Source of the DNA: a virus | Direction: 5' to 3' (one strand) | Virus record (IMG/VR): IMGVR_UViG_3300024258_000095 | Span: 1 to 28,273 of that record | Length of the DNA: 28,273 nucleotides | Part shown: positions 15,232-24,450 of the stretch, piece after piece | How positions within the stretch are numbered: position 1 is the stretch's first letter | Layout: each line of letters begins with the position of its first letter | Position numbers and translations under genes: made by a program | The notes under the pieces: generated by a model | What the model was told of the DNA's origin: nothing | The model's input: the letters and a program-made list of their open reading frames with translations, nothing else | The model's database searches: none

Positions 15232-18200
15232 TAGAAATTCGCTCCGACTATTTCAACAGAAGCATTAATGAATTTACTTGTAGCATTATCATAAATAACA
15301 AAATCATTATCAGCCAATGCAGTAAAATTAGTATCAGTAGCATCAGCTATTGTAGATGTTCCTCCACCTCCACCAATAGATTGATAATCAGCACCATCCC
15401 ATCTATATGAAGTATTTGTGCTAGCATCTATATATACAACTTGAGATACTCCAGAGCCAGGGAGTGATGCATAATTAGCAACTTCAATAACTTCCATTCC
15501 TGAGTGAGCATGATCTCCTTCAGATACTGTTCCAGAAGTTGTTCCTAAATCTTTATTGAATCCAGAGTTCTTACTAAATGAATCTTCTTTTCCAGCAAGC
15601 GCAGCAGATACAGTTGTTGCACCATGACTTACATTTGTTGAATCATCATGACCGCTATGAACATTAATCACAACTGTAACAACAGAAGGGTTAGCCTTGA
15701 TAACATAAGCAACAGGTTGATTGTAATTAGTATTTGTTATGGTCTTAACTTCAGTTAATCCACCAGATGCATCACCATATAAAATATCACCAACATCCCA
15801 TGAATTTCCATTTGTTAATCCAGCTACAACTCCAACATTTACAGAAACACCAAGTAAACCATTTCCTATAGCTTCTTCGGCTAAACCAATAATAGGTTGT
15901 GCAAGAGAACTTCTTTTAGCTACTTTAATTACAGTATCTCCACTAGTTCCAGTTGCAACAAGAACATCTCCAGCAGCAATAGCTTCAGTTGCTTGAACTT
16001 GATAATGCATCTGGTTCGCATGGATTGTATTAGTAACATCAGTAAGTGTTTTATTTATCAATGTAGAAACTGCACTATTTTTAGTCGCATCACTTGTATT
16101 GTTTACATTTCCAAGACTAAGATTAGTGCGCGCAGCTGGAGCATCAACAACATCAGATAAATTACTTGAAGATTGAAGTGCTCCGCCCAAAGCAGTAACA
16201 TTAGCATCAGTAAATGCATTTGTATTAGCTTCAGCCTCATAAGCAACTTTTATTTCAGCACCAGTTTGATCAGCGGTAGCATCAAGTTCAACAGAGCCAA
16301 TACCTAAATTAGTACGAGAAATTGAAGCATCTGAAACATCATTAAGATTATTAGCAGCAATCAATCCTTCAGAGCCAGAGGCGTAAGCATCTAACCATGT
16401 AGTATTTCCCAAGTCATAAACTTTCATAGCATTTTCAGCAGTGTTAAAATATAAAGAACCATCAACTAAAGCATTGTTTTCATTATCTAAAGTTGGCTCT
16501 ACAGCTTTTTGTCCTAGATACTTTGTTTCAAAGTTTGTAAAAGCAGCCAATGCTTGATCTCTAGCAGCTTCTGCAGCAGCTTGAGCACTTGATGCAGCTG
16601 CACTATTGATAGCCGCTGCACTTGCGCTTGAAGCTGCTCCTGTAGCACTTGTTGCAGATTCAGATGCAGATGTTGCTGAATTAGTTTCAGAACCAGATGC
16701 ATTTGTCTCAGCAGTACTTGCGTTTGTAGCAGATGTTGACGCAAAAGTAGCACTTAAAGCCGCAGCAGTTTCAGATGTAGCAGCGTTAGTCTCAGATGTT
16801 GATGCGTTAGTCGCGCTTAAAGCAGCCGCAGTCTCGCTTGCTCCAATTGCTCCTACACCAGATACAGCTTTAGCTGCATAGTGTTTAGCAGAATATTCTA
16901 CACCAGAAACAATTACATCCTCATCTTCGTTAGCCCACTTTTCAGCATTAACTTCTGAAGCAGCAGCATTTGTTTCGCTTGTTGCACTTGCTGTCTCTGA
17001 ATTTCCTGCATTTGTTTCACTAGTGGCTGCATTTGTCGCACTGGTTCCTGCACTTGTTGCGCTTAAACCTGCATTAGTTTCTGAAGTTCCTGCATTTGTT
17101 TCTGACACTCCAGCCGCAGTCTCGCTATTACCTGCATTAGTTTCACTTGTCAAAGAAGCTAAAGCAGAAGCAGCCGCAGCAGTAGCGCTATTATCCGCAT
17201 CAGTAACATCAGTACCTATTGAAGCAACACTGGCGGCAGCTGCAATAGCAGATACATTAGCTTCTCCAGCTCTAGTTGCAGCTACAGTTTCAGAAGAAGA
17301 AGCCAAACCAGCACTTGTAGCAGAGGCAGTCGCACTATTTCCAGCAGTGACTACGTCAGCGTTTGTTGATACTACATCAGCCGCAGTAGCAATGGCATCA
17401 GCCGCGATTGAGGTGGCAGAATTAACAGCATTCGTTTCTGACGTAGCTGCAGCGGTTGCAGACAGTCCAGCATTTGTTTCCGATGTAGAAGCCGCTGTTG
17501 CGCTATTTGCAGCAGAAGTTGCACTATTCGCACTATCTGTTACAGCTGTTCCTATAGATGCCACACTAGCAGCAGCGTTAGTTTCACTTGTAGAAGCAGC
17601 AATTTCGCTATTTCCAGCGTTTGTTTCACTGACTCCAGCCGCAGTAGCAGCATTAGTAGCATTAGTCTCAGAAGTAGCGGCTCCAGTAGCAGCAGTTGTG
17701 GCAGCCAAAGCATCAGCCACAATTCCAACTTCACTAGCAGCAGCAGCTACAGCGCTTGAATCAGCAGCGGTTGCACTTAATGCAGCAGCATCAGCATTTG
17801 CTTGAGCATTGTTAATTGAGATTGCAATATTGTTCGTATAATTTACTGCAATGTCTCGCGCAGTCTCAGCTTCAGTGGCACTAGTTGCTGCATTAGATTC
17901 GCTTACAAGAGCTTCGTTAGCCTTAGTAGATGCAATTGTAGATGCCGTAGATGCAGTAGATGCAGATGCGGTAGCAGAATCTTTTGATGCCAATGCACTT
18001 ACAGCACTATTTGAAGCACTTGTAGCACTGTTTGATGCACTTAATTCAGACGCACTAGCATTTGTTTCAGATGTACTAGCATTAGATTCACTGGTACTCG
18101 CATTAACTTCACTGGCGCTAGCTTTTGCAGAATAATGTTTTGCAGAATATTCAGATCCACTTACTATAGTGTCCTCAGCTTTATTTGCCCAGTCCATAGC

Positions 18201-18977
18201 TTCTTGAGCAGTTGTTGCAACACTTGATTCACTGGCACTTGCAGAAGTTGCAGAATTTGTAGCAGACACAGCGTTATCATAAGCATGTTTTACTTCACTA
18301 TAATTCGCTCTATCTCCAACGGGATCATTTCCAGTCAAGCCATAATCGGCAACCAAATCAGCAACATCAGTTGATACAGCAGCCAAAGTGTTTAATTCAT
18401 CATCAATGAGAGCCAGGGTTGATATATCTGAGCTAATAGCATTTACTTTTTTAATTTCACTAGATGCACCAAGGTTTAAATCAGTTGAAACAGTTGAAAT
18501 GTCAGCAATGTTATCAGACACATTAGATACATCAGATATTTGAGCTCCAACAGTATTAACACTAGCAATACTATCAGAAACAGTTCCTATTGTATTAGCA
18601 CCATTGATATCATCAAGTACAGGTTGAATCTCATCTTTTGCATTTGTTGCAGTAGTTGCATGAGTTTCTGCGTTTGTCTCACTAGCAGAAGCCGCATCAG
18701 CACTGTCAGAAGCATTTGTTGAGAACGTACTTGCACTAGATGCGATATTTGTTGCATTAGTGGCAGCAGTTTCTGTTTCTGTTTTGAGTGTATCTATTTG
18801 TGCTTTTTGTTCATAAATAGCACCAAGAATACCCTCATCAGCACCTGGAACTTCCCCAGGTCCACCTTGACTATGATCTTTCTCTGTTAGTTCATAATAA
18901 ATACCATCAGTAATATTTCCACCAGAATCCGGTGTACCTCTAATCTCCTTGATTATATTTAAAAAATCTTCAGCCAT
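15231..18977 (-). CDS. Large repetitive tail fibre protein (Stf-like)
   Basis: It encodes 1248 residues. After an N-terminal head (~1-60), residues ~60-810 are an Ala/Ser/Thr/Asn/Glu repeat of the 'ATSETNA' type, as in lambda Stf and many other fibres, expected to form a long trimeric shaft. Two longer modules within it, WANKAEDTIVSGSEYSAKHY and a near-copy, WANEDEDVIVSGVEYSAKHY, are a known fibre signature. From ~819 a different tail begins (LVDGSLYFNTAENAMKVYD..., LNDVSDASISRTNLGIG, then EGDHAHSG and YRWDGADYQSIGGGGG), typical of fibre distal regions. AAGGAAC precedes the start. It should contact the host receptor, perhaps with the LamG proteins encoded just after it. Confidence 0.85.
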   Translation of the reverse strand: MAEDFLNIIKEIRGTPDSGGNITDGIYYELTEKDHSQGGPGEVPGADEGILGAIYEQKAQIDTLKTETETAATNATNIASSASTFSTNASDSADAASASETNAETHATTATNAKDEIQPVLDDINGANTIGTVSDSIASVNTVGAQISDVSNVSDNIADISTVSTDLNLGASSEIKKVNAISSDISTLALIDDELNTLAAVSTDVADLVADYGLTGNDPVGDRANYSEVKHAYDNAVSATNSATSASASESSVATTAQEAMDWANKAEDTIVSGSEYSAKHYSAKASASEVNASTSESNASTSETNASASELSASNSATSASNSAVSALASKDSATASASTASTASTIASTKANEALVSESNAATSATEAETARDIAVNYTNNIAISINNAQANADAAALSATAADSSAVAAAASEVGIVADALAATTAATGAATSETNATNAATAAGVSETNAGNSEIAASTSETNAAASVASIGTAVTDSANSATSAANSATAASTSETNAGLSATAAATSETNAVNSATSIAADAIATAADVVSTNADVVTAGNSATASATSAGLASSSETVAATRAGEANVSAIAAAASVASIGTDVTDADNSATAAAASALASLTSETNAGNSETAAGVSETNAGTSETNAGLSATSAGTSATNAATSETNAGNSETASATSETNAAASEVNAEKWANEDEDVIVSGVEYSAKHYAAKAVSGVGAIGASETAAALSATNASTSETNAATSETAAALSATFASTSATNASTAETNASGSETNSATSASESATSATGAASSASAAAINSAAASSAQAAAEAARDQALAAFTNFETKYLGQKAVEPTLDNENNALVDGSLYFNTAENAMKVYDLGNTTWLDAYASGSEGLIAANNLNDVSDASISRTNLGIGSVELDATADQTGAEIKVAYEAEANTNAFTDANVTALGGALQSSSNLSDVVDAPAARTNLSLGNVNNTSDATKNSAVSTLINKTLTDVTNTIHANQMHYQVQATEAIAAGDVLVATGTSGDTVIKVAKRSSLAQPIIGLAEEAIGNGLLGVSVNVGVVAGLTNGNSWDVGDILYGDASGGLTEVKTITNTNYNQPVAYVIKANPSVVTVVINVHSGHDDSTNVSHGATTVSAALAGKEDSFSKNSGFNKDLGTTSGTVSEGDHAHSGMEVIEVANYASLPGSGVSQVVYIDASTNTSYRWDGADYQSIGGGGGTSTIADATDTNFTALADNDFVIYDNATSKFINASVEIVGANF

Positions 18978-18997
18978 CTGTCTGTTCCTTATGTTTA

Positions 18998-19393
18998 TTA
19001 AATTGAATGTGCAGCATTAAATGCATCATTTACTCCTGGATAATTTATTCCGTTGACCGTATTCGAGAGCCAGATGTCTATGGCTTTCATCAAGGTTACG
19101 TTCATACGTGCAGTAATGTTCCCATTTTCGTAATCTACATATTCATAAAAGAAATCTCTTTCAAGCTTATTCATTTTTGCCATACTATCATTACTAAGTG
19201 CTTCTCTAAACGTCAATCTAAAATGTAAATCTAAATATAGAATTTCACCACTTGTATCATGTCTAATTGAAAAAGGTTGATTATCTTTGAAGATCTCTTT
19301 TGCTAGATACACTGAATCATTAAGCGTACATTTCTGAACACCTAACCCACTCAACTCTCCATTAATTAATGCACTAAAGCTCACAATTTCCAT
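18998..19393 (-). CDS. Neck/tail protein of unknown family
   Basis: It encodes 131 residues, a mixed alpha/beta soluble protein with no membrane segment (FSIRHDTSGEILYLDLHFRLTFREAL, MAKMNKLERDFFYEYVDYENG). It overlaps the preceding gene by 20 bases. A GTG nine bases downstream of the annotated ATG has the better-spaced GAGG and could be the real start. It lies between TerL and the tail fibre, where head-tail connector and stopper proteins are common, but the sequence does not identify it. Confidence 0.5.
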   Translation of the reverse strand: MEIVSFSALINGELSGLGVQKCTLNDSVYLAKEIFKDNQPFSIRHDTSGEILYLDLHFRLTFREALSNDSMAKMNKLERDFFYEYVDYENGNITARMNVTLMKAIDIWLSNTVNGINYPGVNDAFNAAHSI

Positions 19394-19802
19394 CCTCGTT
19401 CAAATTCATCTTTTCTAGCATTGAGTATACAATACCATTATATTGCAAGATGATATTTTCTGCATCTGATATGTGATATGCAATTTTGTCTTTAGATATA
19501 GCTGCTGCTACATATCGAGCAGCAGCAAAAGCTAAATCTTCATCTATATCTAATTCTGAATAGTCATCTTCGGGGAGCGTTGGTCTTCTAGTTAAATAAT
19601 CGCCAATAGAACCACGCATGATATCTCCACTTTTATCTAGTGTCATCAATCGCAATGATTCTGCTTTTTTGGCGACAATACTGTATGCATAGCTAAGTAG
19701 TTGCTTGACAACTTCATCGTTATCTTTGCCATTGTTCTTAGGTAAAGCATTATCCCCTATGAGGAATCCAGATACTAATAGCTTAAAGTCACCATAAGTC
19801 AT
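19374..19802 (-). CDS. Putative head-tail adaptor-type protein
   Basis: It encodes 142 residues, largely helical: a helix-rich first part (VVKQLLSYAYSIVAKKAESLRLM), a loop with RPTLPEDDYSELDIDEDLAFAAARYVAAAIS, and a final helix. The pattern 'PTLPEDDYSELDIDEDL..AAARYVAA' resembles small phage neck/adaptor proteins that bind below the portal. It follows TerL after a 57-base gap and has AAGGT before the start. The role is inferred from helical content, size and position. Confidence 0.4.
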   Translation of the reverse strand: MTYGDFKLLVSGFLIGDNALPKNNGKDNDEVVKQLLSYAYSIVAKKAESLRLMTLDKSGDIMRGSIGDYLTRRPTLPEDDYSELDIDEDLAFAAARYVAAAISKDKIAYHISDAENIILQYNGIVYSMLEKMNLNEDGNCEL

Positions 19803-19859
19803 AATGATTACCTTTTTTATTTTATTGCAAATTCTACTTAAAACCAGCTTATCTATTCT

Positions 19860-22610
19860 TTAAACATAAGAATCATAGTCAGAGTCATATAATTCAGCTT
19901 CAATAAAATCGTCATAAGGATTAAATTCATGTTCATTGTATTCAATCTTTTTTACTTCATCTTCTTCTACTGGGCTATACAAATCAAACATAGAAAGCAT
20001 AGCAAGGCAATCAAGAATATCATCGTTTCTGGCTCTACCAATCTTTCTTCCAGTATTTGTTTTACTTACAAATCTAAGCTCATTAAACAATTCAATCATA
20101 AATGGATCTTCAATGCAGTCATCTGGAAATTTAATTTTATGAGTAGAAAATCTAGGCTGCATAACTTGAAATCTCTCATATTTACGCATACCAGTAGCAG
20201 GTCTTATTCCTTCTTTGTTTCCATTTCCATACGACAACAATCTAAAATAATTATCTTCAGCAATCATTTTGTCTTTGATTGTGCTAATAGTTCCACCTTG
20301 TTGTCCACTAACCTCAATACCCACACCAAGCATATTTGTACGATACATTTTAGTTATTCTAAATAGGTTATTAATGAATTCATTCAATAATACTTTTCCA
20401 AACCAAAAATCAACAAGAAGTATATCTTTGTCTTTGTTTATAGCCCAAACCATTATTACACTAAAGTCAGCACTTGCATGATCAGTAGTTGCAGCATCAG
20501 TAGTGACATAGAAGTTATACATACCCTGGTTCTCAAGAACAATATGTCTATTAAAGTAAGTAATATCTCTCTCAGGAATTAATCTATCATCAGCATTTGA
20601 AATCTGCAACATAAGCTCTTGATAAAAATCATCAGGTCTACCAACTGCAATAGCCAGATCAAACTTCTTCTTAACCATCTCAAAAGGGAATCGTTCTTCC
20701 CAGCTTCCCTTAAATGTCTCTTTTGTTGTTGTGCTATCAAAATTTTCAGCAACAGGAAAACATGCTACATCCCATTGACCAGAGCCAGCTGCTTCATATA
20801 TTGGATCATTCTGATTAAATGGAGTACCTAGCCAAATCTGTTTTGACTTTGTTGGATGTATCGCATGTCCAACAGCTTTATATATCGTATCTTTTATCGT
20901 ATCAATTATTGTTGGTGACTTTGCATCAGAATCGGATAATACATCATCCATTACAACAAGATTTGGTCGTTGACCCATCTCTTTAGCCCCACGAACACCA
21001 ACCGATGCTCCATACCCCTTTATAACTGTTTTCTTCCCTGCCCAATTCTGAAACTCAAGACGTATATCTGTAAATTTAACACCAGCAGATTTTGATTTCT
21101 TATATTCATCAAGGCTATTGGTTACATCAACTTCAATATCATTTTCATCAATAACGGATATTCTTCTATTTGGAATAAGCTTCTGCATCATTTCTGATTC
21201 TTGATATCTGTGCTCAATATTTCTTCGTAAATTTTTTACACCATTTTCAATACTATCTGTTACGTATAAAATCAAGCTAACATTACCAAATCCAGGAAGT
21301 ACATTAAAGGCTGCTATATACAAAAATAAAGACTCTGCGAAGATAGTCGTATTATGAGTGACTGTATATCCATTTGTAATATAACTATGGTCTTCAGACT
21401 TAACAGCTATACAATAACCACCATTACTATTATCAATCGGCTCTATAGACACTATACCTTTTGTCATCTTTTTAGTAGGCTTCCATTTAGATGCTTTTCT
21501 ACTTAATTTAAATGGATTCAACTTCATATTTACTATAGTTGTATATTCCATATCATAAGTAGGTTTATCAGGTCTATCATCCTCTCTTATGTAGGAAATT
21601 CCACCTAATGATCTAACCAAGTCTCTAACACCTAGAGCCAGGGATTTATTAGTAGAGTGATATCTGCTACTCCCATTAGATGAAATGCTTCCATCTCCAT
21701 CCATAAGTCCCCTCAGCAAATCTAATCTTTGACTGATAGATGAATACATAAACAAGTCTGGTATCATTTTTTCTTGAGATACCATGTGTCTATAGTTTTT
21801 AAAAAACTTATCGCTTATTAATATTTTATCTCCACTTTCAGAAGTTTTTTCCATTTTGCTTACAGGGTATCCACGGTCATTAATTTCTTTTGATATTTCA
21901 ATCATGTCATCAAGATGACAACTTAATTGTCCACCCTTAAAGTATCCATTTGCTAAAAATATACCAAACACATACGGATCTTCAGGTAAATTTTTATAGC
22001 TAAATTCTATAGGATCAGACAATGGTATTCCAAATTTGTAAGCAATTTTTGGATATCTATTTGATTTTCTATTTTTATTGCACGTCAATCCAGAGGCTAT
22101 AAGTTCATCAGTGGTTAATACAAATTCAGTATTTCTACCTTTCTTTGGAGTTCTTCTGTCTTTCCAAACTATATGTCTGTGCTCATCTCCAACTTCCAAA
22201 ATAGTACCATCAGTCAATGTCATTTTATACATTTTAGGATATTGTTTTTCAGTCTTATAGATGACTTCTGTAGCCTTACCGAATCTATTAACTACTTTAT
22301 CACCCTCTTTTATGTCCTCCATTGTAGTCCATCCATTTGGAGTCAATATTGGAGTATCCGGACTTTCTAATTTTCCAGAACCCCTATGAACTAGGATTAA
22401 ACTTAATGGATTGCTATTAAAAACCTTCTCCATCATTGCAGTATGCATAACAGAACTCTTATTTTCATCTTGGCCATTATTTAATTCTTGCATAAAAGTA
22501 ATAAATTCTAATGATTCAATAGTAGGCTTAAAGTTATCCCAAGAGTAATCTACTTCAGCTAAATAATCTTCAACCTGCTTTTTCTTAATTGGTACAAGGG
22601 TGCTATCCAT
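19860..22610 (-). CDS. terL: Terminase large subunit, interrupted by an intein
   Basis: The DNA-packaging motor ATPase/nuclease. The precursor is 916 residues; without the intein it is about 576, the usual TerL size. The ATP-binding loop is split: HRGSGK (75-80) precedes the intein and TTIFAE follows it, so the spliced Walker A reads HRGSGKTT. Walker B is LVVMDD, and the C-terminal RNase H-like nuclease shows TTDAATTDHASAD and a late NDDILDCLAML acidic cluster. The start at 22610 is chosen because TTGGAA lies six bases upstream; an in-frame ATG at 22622 also exists. It overlaps the previous gene's end. Activity of the motor requires splicing. Confidence 0.92.
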   Translation of the reverse strand: MDSTLVPIKKKQVEDYLAEVDYSWDNFKPTIESLEFITFMQELNNGQDENKSSVMHTAMMEKVFNSNPLSLILVHRGSGKLESPDTPILTPNGWTTMEDIKEGDKVVNRFGKATEVIYKTEKQYPKMYKMTLTDGTILEVGDEHRHIVWKDRRTPKKGRNTEFVLTTDELIASGLTCNKNRKSNRYPKIAYKFGIPLSDPIEFSYKNLPEDPYVFGIFLANGYFKGGQLSCHLDDMIEISKEINDRGYPVSKMEKTSESGDKILISDKFFKNYRHMVSQEKMIPDLFMYSSISQRLDLLRGLMDGDGSISSNGSSRYHSTNKSLALGVRDLVRSLGGISYIREDDRPDKPTYDMEYTTIVNMKLNPFKLSRKASKWKPTKKMTKGIVSIEPIDNSNGGYCIAVKSEDHSYITNGYTVTHNTTIFAESLFLYIAAFNVLPGFGNVSLILYVTDSIENGVKNLRRNIEHRYQESEMMQKLIPNRRISVIDENDIEVDVTNSLDEYKKSKSAGVKFTDIRLEFQNWAGKKTVIKGYGASVGVRGAKEMGQRPNLVVMDDVLSDSDAKSPTIIDTIKDTIYKAVGHAIHPTKSKQIWLGTPFNQNDPIYEAAGSGQWDVACFPVAENFDSTTTKETFKGSWEERFPFEMVKKKFDLAIAVGRPDDFYQELMLQISNADDRLIPERDITYFNRHIVLENQGMYNFYVTTDAATTDHASADFSVIMVWAINKDKDILLVDFWFGKVLLNEFINNLFRITKMYRTNMLGVGIEVSGQQGGTISTIKDKMIAEDNYFRLLSYGNGNKEGIRPATGMRKYERFQVMQPRFSTHKIKFPDDCIEDPFMIELFNELRFVSKTNTGRKIGRARNDDILDCLAMLSMFDLYSPVEEDEVKKIEYNEHEFNPYDDFIEAELYDSDYDSYV
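21351..22370 (-). other. Intein with LAGLIDADG endonuclease, class 3-like, in the TerL Walker A motif
   Basis: A 340-residue insert, Leu81 to Asn420 of the precursor. Block A is ESPDTPILTPNGW; the first residue is Leu, not Cys/Ser/Ala. Block F has Cys400 (GYCIAVKSEDHSYIT) and the end is VTHN followed by Thr, so Thr418 is two before the last Asn. These are two of the three marks of class 3 inteins, in which the block F Cys attacks first. The third mark, a Trp shortly after the block B His, is not in place: GDEHRHIVW has Trp149 five residues after His144. Endonuclease block C is FGIFLANG (Asn where the catalytic Asp is expected); block E is LLRGLMDGDG, intact. Confidence 0.88.
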
Positions 22611-22890
22611 TAAACATTCCAACTAGATGTTTTTTCAGCTCATTACTTTCATATTTCAACACATCTTTAAACATCATAGATTTTGCTATAAATACGTATA
22701 AAGTATCTATAATGTAATGAATGTTTTTACATTCCAAAGAGCCAGTGTGTGGATACACGTCTATAGATATTGGCATCATTCCATTTCTGTTATAACTTGC
22801 TCTTGGACTCATTGGATGATCCTCTCTTACACCGAATACTCTATTCTCAACATACCCATCTTCCCATTCAACCTTTAGAGCCAGGTTCAT
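22603..22890 (-). CDS. Small protein upstream of TerL, unknown function
   Basis: It encodes 95 residues, mixed composition (ALKVEWEDGYVENRVFGVREDHP...), with an N-terminal beta part and a helical C-terminus. Its ATG abuts the previous stop (TAAATG) with GGGAGAT as ribosome site, and it overlaps TerL. It and the next gene upstream are each about 95-99 residues and share a layout (N-terminal strand, 'V..R' segment, helical end) though little sequence identity. A packaging accessory is possible. I do not recognise it. Confidence 0.5.
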   Translation of the reverse strand: MNLALKVEWEDGYVENRVFGVREDHPMSPRASYNRNGMMPISIDVYPHTGSLECKNIHYIIDTLYVFIAKSMMFKDVLKYESNELKKHLVGMFNG

Positions 22891-23190
22891 TTAGATCTCC
22901 CAAGAAGGTCTGGTATGTTTGTTCTCAATCAAGTATTCTTTGATTCTCTTATCAACAAATTTAATCTCGTACTCTTCAGGAGTTTCTATCTCTTTCTTTA
23001 AATGTTCAAATACTGTGTAATACAAAACAGAATTATATTCAGTCTTATCATTTAAGTGGTCAATTAATACATAGTCTGCCTTTTCTCCATTTCCTTTAAG
23101 AGGAAGCTTAACCATTCCGTCCGACCTAATATTACCTATATGAACAGTCTCTATGCGACCAACCTTGTAGTGAAATACAGCTTTTAACAT
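22891..23190 (-). CDS. Small protein between putative TerS and TerL, unknown function
   Basis: It encodes 99 residues starting MLKAVFHYKVGRIETVHIG, with a charged helical second half (FEHLKKEIETPEEYEIKFVDKRIKEYLIENK). Its start follows directly on the previous stop (TAAATG) and GAGGA lies within the end of that gene. No motif identifies it. Context: packaging genes on both sides. Confidence 0.5.
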   Translation of the reverse strand: MLKAVFHYKVGRIETVHIGNIRSDGMVKLPLKGNGEKADYVLIDHLNDKTEYNSVLYYTVFEHLKKEIETPEEYEIKFVDKRIKEYLIENKHTRPSWEI

Positions 23191-23997
23191 TTATACATCC
23201 TCTGAAATTTTTGCTTCTATAGCCTCATCTTTGGCTCTAACTGGTGCATTGATTGTATCAAATAAGTCTTCACCTTCTTCAATGTTTGCCATCTTAGCTT
23301 TAGCCATTGCAGCAATTGCAGCCTTGTAATCATCTCCAATAGTCCCATGATTAATATTAACATCAACTGTTGATTTTGCTTCTTCTGGCTGTTTAGTTAA
23401 TAATGCTAATTCTTTAGCCGCTAAATGCTCCACCATTGGAGAAACTCTTCCATCACCAGCAGATATACCATTCATTAGTTCAAACTGCTTCTTGACTGCC
23501 TGATGGAAGTATCCTTGATACATTATGTGAGTTGGAATAATCATCATCTTATCAATAGCAACAACTAGCTTTGATTGATTGTACATAGACACAAATGAAC
23601 TTGCATCACGCTTGCCTGATAACAACTCTTCCATTTTTGCAGGGAATACAATCGACCATGCCATATTGTTTGTCATATTTCTTTTAAGATTACAATACTT
23701 TACAGCATTGATTAGATCCAATACATTGACACCTTTGATTGATCCAACTAAGTGAAGGTATGACATTACATCTTCTTCCATTAAGTTCTGTGGCAATCCT
23801 GTATCATTTTCAAGATTGTTTATCATATCTACCATATCATCAGTAACTTTTGCCGCAGTTCCCTTTGGCAAGAATGACATAATTCTTTCTCTTGTCACTC
23901 TTTGAGATTCAGCAGGTACATGTCTAAAATCATCAGGATGAGGATCAGATGCATACGCTACTGTTTTCTTTTTTTTAGTTTTTTTCTTCTCTTCCAT
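23191..23997 (-). CDS. Putative terminase small subunit / DNA-recognition protein
   Basis: It encodes 268 residues from ATG 23997; an in-frame ATG at 24009 lacks a ribosome site, while GGAGA precedes the chosen one. The N-terminus is very basic (EEKKKTKKKKTVAY), the core is all-helical (RERIMSFLPKGTAAKVTDDMVDMINNLENDTGL...), and the C-terminus is acidic. Small terminases are helical oligomers that bind the packaging start site and hand DNA to TerL. The call rests on helical content, a DNA-binding-type tail and position three genes before TerL. Another DNA-binding or structural role is possible. Confidence 0.4.
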   Translation of the reverse strand: MEEKKKTKKKKTVAYASDPHPDDFRHVPAESQRVTRERIMSFLPKGTAAKVTDDMVDMINNLENDTGLPQNLMEEDVMSYLHLVGSIKGVNVLDLINAVKYCNLKRNMTNNMAWSIVFPAKMEELLSGKRDASSFVSMYNQSKLVVAIDKMMIIPTHIMYQGYFHQAVKKQFELMNGISAGDGRVSPMVEHLAAKELALLTKQPEEAKSTVDVNINHGTIGDDYKAAIAAMAKAKMANIEEGEDLFDTINAPVRAKDEAIEAKISEDV

Positions 23998-24055
23998 ATT
24001 ATTCTCCATTAACTTATTGAGCTATTATTGAAGAATAATACCATATTTACATCAA

Positions 24056-24098
24056 AATTAGATATTGAGAGATTTTTGGCTTATCTGTTTATCTAATT
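24056..24098. repeat. Inverted repeat in the spacer before the putative TerS gene
   Basis: AATTAGAT (24056-24063) and ATCTAATT (24091-24098) form eight perfect pairs around a 27-base loop in the ~107-base gap between 24010 and 24116. On the minus strand the second arm is followed by a short TTTT-poor run, so termination would be weak. A copy of the AGAGCCAG octamer (24100) directly follows the repeat. Confidence 0.4.
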
Positions 24099-24116
24099 GA
24101 GAGCCAGGGATGTAGG

Positions 24117-24392
24117 CTATTTTCCTTTTTTTACATCTTCTAATCGCATATTCATATCGTAACAAAATCCTAAAATATGTTTCATGAATCTCTTATGCTT
24201 TTCTTGACTATCCTTATCTTGCATAGCGTCCATAACATCTTTTATATACTTTTCTTTCTTCTCATACTCTTTCATCATCTTAGAGCCAGTGTTATGCATC
24301 TTCTTTTCATCAGTATCGTATGACTCCATATATGGCATATTATTAGTGCCTGGATTTCCATCTTCTCTCATGCTTCCTAGTCCAACTGTCAT
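24117..24392 (-). CDS. First gene of the late operon, small charged protein, unknown function
   Basis: It encodes 91 residues, rich in Lys, Glu and Met (EKKMHNTGSKMMKEYEKKEKYIKDVMDAMQDKD), helical and soluble. AAAGGAAAC precedes the ATG. A near-perfect sigma70 promoter lies about 60 bases upstream, making this the leader gene of the long minus-strand transcript. No family recognised. Confidence 0.55.
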   Translation of the reverse strand: MTVGLGSMREDGNPGTNNMPYMESYDTDEKKMHNTGSKMMKEYEKKEKYIKDVMDAMQDKDSQEKHKRFMKHILGFCYDMNMRLEDVKKGK

Positions 24393-24450
24393 GCTGTTTC
24401 CTTTTTGTTGTTATCTGTTTTGGTTTTTGAATGTTAGTTCAATATTTAAA

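Noticed and set aside
17023-18135. Long Ala/Val-rich plus-strand open frames
   Set aside because: Shadows of the repetitive tail fibre gene on the opposite strand; no ribosome site and repeated composition.
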